This document shows, piece by piece, positions 27,092-35,857 of a stretch of DNA of 64,000 bases. This DNA is from Tolumonas lignilytica (lineage in GTDB: Bacteria; Pseudomonadota; Gammaproteobacteria; Enterobacterales; Aeromonadaceae). The stretch is from the NCBI RefSeq assembly GCF_000527035.1, contig NZ_AZUK01000001.1:2244001-2308000 (forward strand), in the 5' to 3' direction. The position numbers were made by a program, and so were the translations under genes. Each line of letters opens with the position of its first letter. Position 1 is the stretch's first letter. The notes beneath the pieces are model-generated. The model was not told the DNA's origin. It did no database searches and was given only the letters and a program-made list of their open reading frames with translations.

Positions 27092-28144
27092 TTACTTACG
27101 AAGCGGTAGATAGATACAAAATTCAGTATGTCCGGGCCAGCTGACACATTCGATACGGCCTTTGTGTTGGTCAATCAGATTTTGCGCGATGGACAGACCA
27201 AGACCTGTTCCACCTTCTTTGCCTGTTACCATAGGGTAAAACAGGGTGTCACGAATATTTTCCGGAATGCCTGGGCCATCATCAATGATGCGAATTTCGG
27301 CGGCCAATCGATAACGCTTACCATGGATCGTGATCTGGAATACGGTGCGGGTCTTTAGTTTGATCGTGCCATGACCGTGCATTGCCTCAACCGCATTTCT
27401 GACAATATTCAGAAATGCCTGCTGCAACTGCTCTTGTTCCATTTCAAAATCAGGGATACTGGGGTCGTAATCCCGTTCAATGGTGATCCCCGGTGGTAGC
27501 TCCATCTCCACCAAGCGGCGAACCTGTTCCAGAACAGAATGCACATTGTGTACCTGGTGTCGTCCTGGCCGTTGCGGTCCTAACAGCCGGTCGACCAGAT
27601 TACGCAATCGATCTGCTTGGGCAATAATGATGCCGGTATATTCTTTTAATTGCTCATCGGGGAGCGCTTTTTCCAGCAACTGTGCCGCGCCGCGTAAACC
27701 ACCCAACGGATTTTTTATTTCGTGGGCGAGACCCCGAACCAAATCTCGGGCTGCCAGTTGTTGTGCATGCTGCTGTTGTTCCTGACTGATACGCTTTTGC
27801 TGATCAATCTTTCGCATTTCCATTAAAGCAAACTGTTCCTGATGGTCATAAACCGCGAGCACGCTGACTTCCACACTGCGCGGTTCATTTTCAACGACCA
27901 GCGTCACTTCATTATCAGTGAAGCCTTGTCCTTGTTGCAGGCAATGCCGTAAACGCTCCAGATCCAGTGAGATATAGTCAACCACCTGTTCCAGCGCGTG
28001 ATCGAGCAATCGGCGTGCACTGACTCCCATCAGTTGTTCTGCCGCCGGATTGACATATCGGACAATCAGATGTCTATCCAATAAAATGACTGCAGTCAGC
28101 AAATTATCCAGCAGTAATTTTGATAAGTCAGGGCGGTTATTCAC
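27092..28144 (-). CDS. glnL: Nitrogen sensor kinase NtrB (GlnL)
   Basis: This is a 350-residue cytoplasmic histidine kinase/phosphatase that controls GlnG in response to PII. It has an N-terminal PAS domain (LLTAVILLDRHLIVRYVNPA), the phospho-histidine in GLAHEIKNPLGGLRGAAQLL and the ATP-binding boxes VRNAVEAM, DDGPGIP and GGTGLGLSIAQNL. I chose GTG 28144, with GGAGAG six bases upstream; a TTG seven codons earlier has no such site. The operon partner glnG follows. Confidence 0.95.
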   Translation of the reverse strand: MNNRPDLSKLLLDNLLTAVILLDRHLIVRYVNPAAEQLMGVSARRLLDHALEQVVDYISLDLERLRHCLQQGQGFTDNEVTLVVENEPRSVEVSVLAVYDHQEQFALMEMRKIDQQKRISQEQQQHAQQLAARDLVRGLAHEIKNPLGGLRGAAQLLEKALPDEQLKEYTGIIIAQADRLRNLVDRLLGPQRPGRHQVHNVHSVLEQVRRLVEMELPPGITIERDYDPSIPDFEMEQEQLQQAFLNIVRNAVEAMHGHGTIKLKTRTVFQITIHGKRYRLAAEIRIIDDGPGIPENIRDTLFYPMVTGKEGGTGLGLSIAQNLIDQHKGRIECVSWPGHTEFCIYLPLRK

Positions 28145-28241
28145 AGTGTACTCTCCCAGATACAAATTGCACCAATATGGCGCTCTCTGTTGTTTTTACT
28201 GGTGCATCCAAACCAGAACAGTGCTTCCATTCTGGGTCCAA

Positions 28242-28775
28242 TTACCTTTTGGCTGTGACCCGGAACAGATAAACAGTAATTGATTCGGATGATGCAAGTA
28301 TCTTGCCGTCTTTTGAGAGCAATTCGGTTCGCAACTGATGTGCACCACGATCAATGTTGGTGGCCTGACAATGGAGTGTCTTTGCATCACAAGGATAGGA
28401 TTGCGCATCAATGTAAAGCATCAGTTTGGCTGACTCGACGGCAAGTTCTGGCGTGATCTGGGTTTGCACAGAAATTTTCCCTTCATTGTCTCTAATGGTT
28501 TCCCCTGGCAACGGAGAGGAGATACTCAGGCTGTAATTGGGGGCAGTCTCTTTTGGTTCAGGGGTATTTTTATCAACGATGGGATTGGGATTATTGACGG
28601 GAGGATTGGCAATTTCCACTTGTTTGCTTTGTGTCTGTTTGCCTGCGACCGGAGTGTCACTGAAATGCGTGACGCCATTGGCATCGGTCCAGTAATAGAC
28701 GGTTGTGTTCTCATCGGCAGCGTGTACGCCCCAGGATAACCCCAACATCAACCAGATAACGGATATGATTTTCAT
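28242..28775 (-). CDS. DUF4124-domain exported protein
   Basis: This is a 177-residue protein with a signal peptide (MKIISVIWLMLGLSWGVHAA). The DUF4124 block YYWTDANGVTHFSDTPVAGK occupies about residues 27-46. It is followed by a Pro/Asn-rich linker and a beta-sandwich-like domain with two cysteines (YPCDAKTLHCQA) likely to form a disulfide. Genes of this type lie between glnA and glnL in several gammaproteobacteria (from memory); no function is established. Confidence 0.82.
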   Translation of the reverse strand: MKIISVIWLMLGLSWGVHAADENTTVYYWTDANGVTHFSDTPVAGKQTQSKQVEIANPPVNNPNPIVDKNTPEPKETAPNYSLSISSPLPGETIRDNEGKISVQTQITPELAVESAKLMLYIDAQSYPCDAKTLHCQATNIDRGAHQLRTELLSKDGKILASSESITVYLFRVTAKR

Positions 28776-28837
28776 AGTGCTGCTCCCTGCTTCCTTGTTA
28801 TTGATAATACAAATGAAACATCAGATTAAATCATAAC

Positions 28838-28868
28838 CAAAAAAAAACCCGCCGGAGCGGGTTTTTTC
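28838..28868 (-). terminator. Terminator of glnA
   Basis: AAAAAACCCGC pairs with GCGGGTTTTTT around TCCG on the minus strand, followed by further Ts, 15 bases after the glnA stop. Confidence 0.92.
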
Positions 28869-28882
28869 AGAAACGTGGTGAC

Positions 28883-30292
28883 TTACACAGAGTAGTACAG
28901 TTCGTACTCAACTGGGTGTGGAGTCATACGCACGCGATCCACGTCGATAGTCTTCAGCTCGATGTAGGCATCGATGAAATCGTCAGAGAATACGCCGCCA
29001 CGAGTCAGGAACTCACGGTCTGCATCCAGAGATTTCAGAGCTTCGTCTAAAGAACCACAAACTTGTGGGATCTTAGCCGCTTCTTCTGCTGGCAGGTGGT
29101 ACAGATCTTTGTCTGCCGCATCGCCTGGGTGGATCTTGTTGATGATACCGTCCAGACCAGCCATCAACTGTGCAGTGAATGCCAGGTATGGGTTAGCTGC
29201 TGGATCCGGGAAGCGAACTTCGATACGAGCAGCTTTCGGGCTTGGTACCACTGGGATACGGATAGAAGCTGAACGGTTACGAGCAGAGTAAGCCAGCATA
29301 ACTGGTGCTTCATAACCAGGAACCAGACGCTTGTAAGAGTTGGTTGATGGGTTAGTGAATGCATTGATGGCTTTAGCGTGCTTGATGATACCGCCGATGT
29401 AGAACAGAGCAGTTTCTGACAGACCACCGTACAGGTCGCCAGAGAACAGGTTCTTGCCATCTTTACCCAGAGACTGGTGGCAGTGCATACCTGAACCGTT
29501 GTCACCAAACATTGGTTTTGGCATGAAGGTTACAGTTTTGCCGTAAGCATGAGCTACGTTATGGATAACGTATTTCTGAACCTGAACTTCGTCCGCTTTC
29601 TTAGTCAGCGTGTTGAAGCGGGTAGCGATTTCGTTCTGACCAGCAGTTGCTACTTCGTGGTGGTGAGCTTCAACTACCTGACCCATTTCTTCCAGGATCA
29701 GACACATTGCAGAGCGCAGATCTTGTGATGAGTCAACTGGTGCTACTGGGAAGTAACCACCTTTAACGCCTGGACGGTGACCTTTGTTACCACCTTCGAA
29801 AGACTTGCCTGAGTTCCATGCAGCTTCAGGATCGTCGATCTTGAAGAAAGAACCACTCATGGTGTTTTCGAAACGAACGTCTTCAAAAATGAAGAATTCT
29901 GGTTCTGGTCCGAACAGCACGGTGTCAGCGATACCGCTTGCTTTCAGGAACTCTTCAGCACGTTTGGCAATAGAACGTGGGTCACGATCGTAGCCTTTCA
30001 TGGTTGCAGGTTCCAGGATGTCACAACGAATGATCAGAGTAGACTCTTCGGTGAATGGATCCATCAGGGCAGTAGTTGCGTCAGGCATCAGAACCATGTC
30101 TGATTCGTTGATACCTTTCCAGCCAGCGATTGAAGAACCATCGAACATTTTACCGTCTTCGAAGAAATCTTCGCTAACCTGGTGGGCAGGAATAGAAACG
30201 TGTTGTTCTTTACCTTTAGTATCAGTGAAACGCAGATCAACGAATTTAACTTCGTTTTCTTTGATCATGTTCAGAACATTTGCAGCGGACAT
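28883..30292 (-). CDS. glnA: Glutamine synthetase GlnA
   Basis: This is a 469-residue type I glutamine synthetase that fixes ammonia onto glutamate. Clear motifs are [11 protein letters not shown], the metal/glutamate site [19 protein letters not shown], the ATP region [10 protein letters not shown] and the adenylylation site [10 protein letters not shown], where the Tyr is modified by GlnE. Codon use is strongly biased, as expected for a highly expressed gene. It is driven by a sigma-54 promoter with upstream NtrC sites. A terminator separates it from DUF4124-glnL-glnG. Confidence 0.98.
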   Translation of the reverse strand: MSAANVLNMIKENEVKFVDLRFTDTKGKEQHVSIPAHQVSEDFFEDGKMFDGSSIAGWKGINESDMVLMPDATTALMDPFTEESTLIIRCDILEPATMKGYDRDPRSIAKRAEEFLKASGIADTVLFGPEPEFFIFEDVRFENTMSGSFFKIDDPEAAWNSGKSFEGGNKGHRPGVKGGYFPVAPVDSSQDLRSAMCLILEEMGQVVEAHHHEVATAGQNEIATRFNTLTKKADEVQVQKYVIHNVAHAYGKTVTFMPKPMFGDNGSGMHCHQSLGKDGKNLFSGDLYGGLSETALFYIGGIIKHAKAINAFTNPSTNSYKRLVPGYEAPVMLAYSARNRSASIRIPVVPSPKAARIEVRFPDPAANPYLAFTAQLMAGLDGIINKIHPGDAADKDLYHLPAEEAAKIPQVCGSLDEALKSLDADREFLTRGGVFSDDFIDAYIELKTIDVDRVRMTPHPVEYELYYSV

Positions 30293-30356
30293 GCTAGCTA
30301 ACCTCCGGTGTCATTAAAATCAGATAGCGATATTAAAAAAATTCTTTTCGCTAAGC

Positions 30357-30373
30357 AGCAAGAAATGCGCCAA
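30357..30373 (-). promoter_or_regulatory. Sigma-54 promoter of glnA
   Basis: The minus strand reads TTGGCGCATTTCTTGCT. GG at -24 and GC at -12 are spaced ten bases apart, close to the consensus TGGCAC-N5-TTGC. Transcription should start near 30346, leaving a leader of about 54 bases. Confidence 0.85.
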
Positions 30374-30456
30374 CTTAAAAACTCTATAGTTAATAAGGAT
30401 TAACTGCGAATTACCCTAAAATACAGACATGGAATGTTTGTATTTGGTGCAATATC

Positions 30457-30484
30457 GCACTAATTTTGTGCATCGCTATGGTGC
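30457..30484. promoter_or_regulatory. NtrC-binding sites upstream of glnA
   Basis: GCACTAATTTTGTGC (30457-30471) matches the NtrC pattern GCAC-N7-GTGC exactly. GCATCGCTATGGTGC (30470-30484) matches with one change. They lie about 110-140 bases upstream of the sigma-54 start, as in E. coli glnAp2, but the two are only 13 bases apart instead of about 32. The rest of the 30293-30660 gap holds the typA promoter region; no other element was recognised. Confidence 0.75.
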
Positions 30485-30660
30485 GAGTGCACATACATAT
30501 TCTGCCAAGGAATGATTATACAGATATCCTACAAAAATATGCGTTTCCAGCGATGAAAAATATGTACCTCGTTTTTCCTGTAAATTTGCTAGGCAGATCA
30601 CGCTGGTCTAGGTAAAATGAGCGCCCGATTTTTAGTCATTTTTTATATCTCGAGGCGAGG

Positions 30661-32487
30661 ATGTTAGAGAATCTCCGCAATATTGCCATTATTGCGCACG
30701 TTGACCATGGCAAAACCACTCTGGTTGACAAACTGTTACAGCAGTCTGGAACCCTGGACCGTTCTTCGGAAGGTCAGGAGCGCATTATGGACTCCAACGA
30801 TCTGGAAAGAGAACGCGGGATTACCATTCTTGCCAAAAACACAGCCATTCGCTGGAAAGATTACCGCATCAATATCGTAGATACTCCAGGCCATGCTGAT
30901 TTTGGCGGTGAAGTAGAACGTGTTATGTCGATGGTTGACTGCGTATTGTTGTTGGTTGATGCCGTTGATGGTCCAATGCCACAAACCCGTTTCGTGACCC
31001 AGAAAGCGTTTGCTCGTGGCCTGCGTCCGATCGTGGTCGTCAACAAGATTGACCGTCCTGGTGCGCGTCCTGACTGGGTTATTGATCAGGTATTTGACCT
31101 GTTCGACAACCTGGGTGCTACCGACGAACAATTGGATTTCCCAATCGTTTATGCTTCTGCGTTAAACGGTTTTGCAACTATGGATCCATCAATTCCTTCA
31201 GACAACATGGATCCGCTGTTCCAGGCGATTGTTGATTTCGTTGAGCCGCCAAAAGCCGATCCTGCTGGCGAGTTCCAGATGCAAATTTCTCAGCTGGATT
31301 ACTCTTCTTACGTAGGTGTGATCGGTATCGGCCGTATTACCCGTGGTAGCGTGAAGCCAAACATGCAGGTGACTGTGGTTGGTGCTGATGGCAAAACCCG
31401 TACCGGTAAAGTGGGTCAGGTAATGGGCTATCTGGGCCTGCAACGTACTGAAGTGACCGAAGCGCAGGCGGGTGACATTATTGCGATCACCGGTCTGGGC
31501 GAGCTGAAAATCTCTGACACCATCTGTTCAAACTCTGCTGTGGAAGCTCTGCCGCCACTGTCTGTGGATGAACCAACTGTGACCATGACTTTCCAGGTAA
31601 ACACCTCTCCGTTTGCCGGTAAAGAAGGTAAGTACGTGACTTCACGTAACATTCTGGAACGTCTGCAGAATGAGCTGCGTCACAACGTTGCTCTGCGTGT
31701 TGAAGAAACCGAAGATCCGGATAAATTCCGCGTATCAGGCCGTGGTGAACTGCACTTAGGCATTCTGATCGAAAACATGCGTCGTGAAGGCTTCGAACTG
31801 GCGGTGTCTCGTCCTGAAGTTATCATGCGTGTCATTGATGGCGTGAAGATGGAACCAATGGAAACACTGACTGTTGATATCGAAGAACAGAATCAGGGTT
31901 CCGTCATGGAAAAACTGGGTGAGCGTAAAGCTGACCTGCGTAACATGGTGCCGGATGGTAAGGGTCGTGTACGTCTGGATTATATGATCCCGGCTCGTGG
32001 TCTGATCGGCTTCCAGACTGAATTTATGACTCTGACTTCAGGTACTGGTCTGCTGTACCATACTTTCGAAGAATACGGTGAGTTCAAGGGTGGCGCTATC
32101 GGCCAGCGTCAGAACGGTGTGCTGATTTCTAATGCCACCGGTAAAGCGCTGGGCTTTGCGCTGTTCAACCTACAAGACCGTGGCCGTCTGTTCATTGAAC
32201 ATGCGACCGAGGTTTATGAAGGTCAGATCATCGGGATCCACAGCCGTTCTAACGACCTGACTGTAAACTGTCTGAAAGGTAAACAGCTGACCAACATGCG
32301 TGCATCTGGTACGGATGAAGCGATTGTGCTGACAACACCGATTAAGATGACACTGGAACAGGCGATGGAATTCATCGACGATGATGAATTGGTTGAAGTC
32401 ACGCCGCAAAACATTCGTGTTCGTAAGAAATTACTGACCGAAATGGATCGTAAACGTGCTAACCGTGGCAGTGGCAAAGAGGAATAA
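30661..32487 (+). CDS. typA: Ribosome-associated GTPase TypA/BipA
   Basis: This is a 608-residue translational GTPase related to EF-G, involved in 50S assembly and stress or cold adaptation. G-motifs are [33 protein letters not shown] and [10 protein letters not shown]. The BipA-specific C-terminal domain is present ([39 protein letters not shown]). AGGCGAGG directly abuts the ATG. It is divergent from glnA, as in enterobacteria, and ends at a strong terminator. Confidence 0.97.
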   Translation: MLENLRNIAIIAHVDHGKTTLVDKLLQQSGTLDRSSEGQERIMDSNDLERERGITILAKNTAIRWKDYRINIVDTPGHADFGGEVERVMSMVDCVLLLVDAVDGPMPQTRFVTQKAFARGLRPIVVVNKIDRPGARPDWVIDQVFDLFDNLGATDEQLDFPIVYASALNGFATMDPSIPSDNMDPLFQAIVDFVEPPKADPAGEFQMQISQLDYSSYVGVIGIGRITRGSVKPNMQVTVVGADGKTRTGKVGQVMGYLGLQRTEVTEAQAGDIIAITGLGELKISDTICSNSAVEALPPLSVDEPTVTMTFQVNTSPFAGKEGKYVTSRNILERLQNELRHNVALRVEETEDPDKFRVSGRGELHLGILIENMRREGFELAVSRPEVIMRVIDGVKMEPMETLTVDIEEQNQGSVMEKLGERKADLRNMVPDGKGRVRLDYMIPARGLIGFQTEFMTLTSGTGLLYHTFEEYGEFKGGAIGQRQNGVLISNATGKALGFALFNLQDRGRLFIEHATEVYEGQIIGIHSRSNDLTVNCLKGKQLTNMRASGTDEAIVLTTPIKMTLEQAMEFIDDDELVEVTPQNIRVRKKLLTEMDRKRANRGSGKEE

Positions 32488-32510
32488 TTCCTGCCTGCCC
32501 TGGTTATCAG

Positions 32511-32538
32511 AAGCCTCGCATTTGCGAGGCTTTTTTTT
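32511..32538 (+). terminator. Rho-independent terminator of typA
   Basis: AAGCCTCGCA pairs with TGCGAGGCTT, followed by eight Ts, 23 bases after the stop. Confidence 0.93.
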
Positions 32539-32579
32539 AGCAGTATGCTAGGCGAATTGTGGGCTGTTTGAGGATAACC

Positions 32580-33485
32580 ATGAAACAAGATCCAAGCCGA
32601 TTATTGACGTTACGAAATCAACGTGGGGTTTGGTGCCGTCTGTTTTGTTTACGGCTTCGTCGCTTTCTGGCCTTTTTTTGGAAGCGTGTCTGGCATGATC
32701 GGTTGCCGGTGCTGGCGGGCCATCTGGCCTACGTCTCCCTGTTATCCATTGTGCCCTTACTGGCAGTGATCTTTTCGTTATTATCTTGGTTACCGCGCTT
32801 TTCTCATTTCCGTCGTCAGTTTGAATTGTTTGTTTTCAGTCATTTTGTACCGGAAACAGAAATTGCCTTTCGCTATCATTTTTCCCTGTTTGTGAAAAAT
32901 GCCTCACGCACTACCTCAATCGGTTTGTGTATGTTGGTATTGCTGGCGTTGTTGTTGATTGCCGCGATTGATGAAAATCTGAACCATATCTGGCGTTGCC
33001 GTGGGCAGCGGAAATGGCTTAAAACGGTCACGATGTACAGTACAGTACTGGGTATTGCGCCGTTACTGGTTGGTGGCAGTCTTTTGCTGTCAGCCCAGAT
33101 CCAGGACTGGGCTGTCTGGGATTATGAACTGGTGTCATTGCTGGGCGGCGGGCTAATGACATTATTCCCGTATTTGCTTTCGCTGGGCGGATTTCTGTTG
33201 CTGTATAAAATAGTGCCCAATGTGTATGTGTATTGGCAGCACGCCTTTTTGGGGGCCATGCTGGCGGCACTGCTGTTTGAAGTGGCAAAACATGGCTTTG
33301 GTTATTACGTGGCGCATTTTGGTACCTATAAATCGATTTATGGCGCGTTAGCCGGTATTCCCATCATGATGATCTGGCTTTATATGAGCTGGTTAGTGGT
33401 GTTGCTGGGGGGCGAGTTGACGGCCACTTTGGGTGAGTGGCAGTCGAGGCGTGCATTGCGTGGTGTCATCGCATTAGGGGTTTGA
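32580..33485 (+). CDS. yihY: YihY/virulence factor BrkB-family membrane protein
   Basis: This is a 301-residue inner-membrane protein with about six hydrophobic helices. Family blocks are LPVLAGHLAYVSLLSIVPLL, AIDENLNHIW, KIVPNVYVYWQHAFLGAMLA and GIPIMMIWLYMSWLVVLLGGE. It was once called RNase BN but that role belongs elsewhere; the real function is not settled. ATG 32580 has GAGGAT upstream. Its end overlaps the convergent rstB by 12 bases. Confidence 0.9.
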   Translation: MKQDPSRLLTLRNQRGVWCRLFCLRLRRFLAFFWKRVWHDRLPVLAGHLAYVSLLSIVPLLAVIFSLLSWLPRFSHFRRQFELFVFSHFVPETEIAFRYHFSLFVKNASRTTSIGLCMLVLLALLLIAAIDENLNHIWRCRGQRKWLKTVTMYSTVLGIAPLLVGGSLLLSAQIQDWAVWDYELVSLLGGGLMTLFPYLLSLGGFLLLYKIVPNVYVYWQHAFLGAMLAALLFEVAKHGFGYYVAHFGTYKSIYGALAGIPIMMIWLYMSWLVVLLGGELTATLGEWQSRRALRGVIALGV

Positions 33486-34763
33486 ATGGGGCCAGCGGCA
33501 GATAAAGCTGGCGCCTCCTAACGAGCTGGTCTCAACGTGGGCATGACCATGATGTGCCTGCATGATCCCCTGTACAATCGCTAACCCTAAGCCGAATCCG
33601 CCGGTGGCCCGGTCCCGGCTGGGATCCAGCCGATAGAAGGCATCAAAGATATGTTCACGTTGATCTGCGGGTATCCCGGGACCATCATCTTCAACCTGAA
33701 TGATGTTCCAGTCATTATCTTGCGCCAGTGTAATCCGGATATGCTGCTGACTGTAGCGTAAGGCATTGCCGACGAGATTATCGAGTAAGCGATTGAGCAA
33801 TCGGGTATCCCCATGCCATAACCATTCAGCTGGGATCGGCAATATTTCAATCTTTTTATCGGCATCCGAACGCTGTTCCCAATCGTCCTGACGATGTGCC
33901 AACCAATCCGCAGGCGAGAAAGCTTGCGTGTTTAAGGCGACTTTAGGGCGATCCAGTCTGGCGTAGGTGAGCATTTCATCCACCAACGTTTCCAGATGAG
34001 TGATATCCCGTTCAATTCCTTGTCGTTCAGCATCTGGAAGCGGTTCTTCCAGCATTTCCAGTCGGTAGCGCAGACGAACCAAGGGGGTACGCAGTTCGTG
34101 GGCGACATTATCGGTTAGACGTTTTTTACTGGCGATAAGGTCTTGAATATTGTCGGCCATTTGATCAAACGCTCTGCCCAAACGCTGCAGGCTGGAGTTT
34201 TCCGGCAGATTGATCCGGGCAGACAGATCTCCCCGTCCTAAACGCCGGGCAGTTCGCTCCAGTTGGAGTAAATCTCGCCAGTGAGGTCGCATCCATATGA
34301 AAACGGGTAGACCGAGCGAGATGCCGAGCAGCCCTAAGAAAAGATAATCTAACTGCTTGATTTGATGTAAAAATGAGAGATAGGGAATAGGCCCGGCGAT
34401 TAAGACATAGTTCGTTGCGTCTGGGATCAGTTCCATGCAGATCGAACTGTCTTCCAGCATCACGATTTCTCCCCGGTTCAATGCACTAACGGCATCTTCA
34501 TCCAGGGGCTGATCCTGTACATTACCGATATTGACCGGAAAGGAGAGGTTAAAGTCGAGTTTGGCCAGCTGTTCAGGCCAGGCACTTTGCGGTATATCGG
34601 CAAGTTCACCTTCCAGCAGTGTCATGACACTGTCCATCAGGTCGGTGAGTGATTTTTCACTGGTGCGTTCAGCCGTGAATTTGTAAAACCCGCCGACCAG
34701 CAGTGTGACCAGCAAAAATGAGGCAATCAATAACAGATAAAATTGAATAAACAGCTTACGCAT
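33474..34763 (-). CDS. rstB: Sensor histidine kinase RstB
   Basis: This is a 429-residue sensor kinase. It has TM1 near residues 8-27, a periplasmic domain to about 135 and TM2 near 137-157 ending in the RstB-typical PVFIWMRPHW. HAMP follows, then the phospho-histidine in VAHELRTPLVRLRYRLEML, NALRYSQQH and the ATP boxes DDGPGIPADQ and GFGLGLAIVQ. It closely matches E. coli RstB. It starts two bases after the rstA stop. Confidence 0.94.
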   Translation of the reverse strand: MRKLFIQFYLLLIASFLLVTLLVGGFYKFTAERTSEKSLTDLMDSVMTLLEGELADIPQSAWPEQLAKLDFNLSFPVNIGNVQDQPLDEDAVSALNRGEIVMLEDSSICMELIPDATNYVLIAGPIPYLSFLHQIKQLDYLFLGLLGISLGLPVFIWMRPHWRDLLQLERTARRLGRGDLSARINLPENSSLQRLGRAFDQMADNIQDLIASKKRLTDNVAHELRTPLVRLRYRLEMLEEPLPDAERQGIERDITHLETLVDEMLTYARLDRPKVALNTQAFSPADWLAHRQDDWEQRSDADKKIEILPIPAEWLWHGDTRLLNRLLDNLVGNALRYSQQHIRITLAQDNDWNIIQVEDDGPGIPADQREHIFDAFYRLDPSRDRATGGFGLGLAIVQGIMQAHHGHAHVETSSLGGASFICRWPHSNP

Positions 34764-34765
34764 GG

Positions 34766-35482
34766 CTAGTTCCAGGCTGCAGGGGCAAGCAGGTATCCTT
34801 TGTTGCGTACTGTTTTGATTCGGGTTGGTTCCTGCGCGTTGTCACCCAGTTTGCGACGCAGACGGGAAATGGCGACATCGACGCTGCGGTCTAAACCGTC
34901 ATATTCTACGCCCCGAAGCACTTTTAACAGTGAATCTCGGCTCATGATATGACCGGCATGACTGGCCAGCTCCCATAGCAAATCAAAATCGCTGGTAGAC
35001 AGTTGTATGACTTCATCGGCCAGCACCACATCACGACTGACGGGATCAATGGTGAGTTGACCGAAATGCAGCGGATGCCCGGTGGCAGCAGGAGTCGCTT
35101 GCGTTGTCTGAACCGGTTGAACGGGTTGCTGTCGGAGTTGCACTCGTAGTCTGGCCAGCAGAACAGCCGGCGGGGTTGTTTTCAGTATGTAGTCACTGGC
35201 ACCCAGTTCGAGCCCGAGGATCTGGTTCATGTCACTGTCTAATGACGTCAGCATGACGATCGGGCCGCTGTAATGCGGTCGTAAATTCCGGCATAACGTC
35301 AGACCGTCAATGCCGGGCAGCATAATGTCGAGCAGCACCAGATCGGGCTTTTCCTGCAGGATAATATCCATCGCGATATCCCCGCGGGGCACCAGCGTCA
35401 CCTCGAGGTCATGTTTTCCCAGAAAGCCTTTGATTAAGGCGCCAAGCTCGGCATCATCTTCAACAAATACAATACGCTGCAT
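34766..35482 (-). CDS. rstA: Response regulator RstA
   Basis: This is a 238-residue OmpR-family regulator. The receiver has VFVEDDAELG, phospho-acceptor Asp in VLLDIMLPGIDG, and the conserved LTSLDSDMN and GASDYILKTTPPAVLLARLR. The winged helix ends RIKTVRNKGYLLAPAAWN. I chose ATG 35482 (MQRIVFVE), with GGAAA upstream; ATG 35491 would add three residues. It lies in the operon yciU-rstA-rstB. RstA is part of the PhoP-linked acid/magnesium network in enterobacteria; here only the family is seen. Confidence 0.93.
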   Translation of the reverse strand: MQRIVFVEDDAELGALIKGFLGKHDLEVTLVPRGDIAMDIILQEKPDLVLLDIMLPGIDGLTLCRNLRPHYSGPIVMLTSLDSDMNQILGLELGASDYILKTTPPAVLLARLRVQLRQQPVQPVQTTQATPAATGHPLHFGQLTIDPVSRDVVLADEVIQLSTSDFDLLWELASHAGHIMSRDSLLKVLRGVEYDGLDRSVDVAISRLRRKLGDNAQEPTRIKTVRNKGYLLAPAAWN

Positions 35483-35500
35483 GATTTCCATTTACTCGCG

Positions 35501-35821
35501 TTATTCCGGTTGCCATAGAATATGGCATTCCTGACTTTCCGGATCTCGGTTGATCAGCATCCGAGCAAACAGATAGTCAAATTCATCGTCGGCATTGAGC
35601 AGCCCGACACGCACTTCCAGCCATTCTTCGGGGCGTACTTCCGCCTGAATTTCATCTTCCCAATCTGCTTCCGGCTCGCAATCACCCAACCCGCCGTGAT
35701 CCGGAAATTCACGATTGAATCGGGCGATCGTGGCTTCATCTAAATTATCGGCGGCCAGTTCCAGAAAAAGTTCATAAGCCTGATCGATCAAGGTATCAAG
35801 TTCGGTTTGTTGCTGATCCAT
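35501..35821 (-). CDS. yciU: YciU/DUF440 family protein (putative DNA mimic)
   Basis: This is a 106-residue, strongly acidic protein. AYELFLELAADNLDEATIARF, the GG turn, DWEDEI and DEFDYLFARMLINRD...CHILW match YciU/HI1450 of the DUF440 (UPF0263) family. That family has been proposed to mimic double-stranded DNA on structural grounds. It lies 18 bases upstream of rstA on the same strand, so it is probably cotranscribed with the two-component genes. Confidence 0.88.
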   Translation of the reverse strand: MDQQQTELDTLIDQAYELFLELAADNLDEATIARFNREFPDHGGLGDCEPEADWEDEIQAEVRPEEWLEVRVGLLNADDEFDYLFARMLINRDPESQECHILWQPE

Positions 35822-35857
35822 GTTATATCCTCTGTTAACAAGGCTATTACAGCATGT

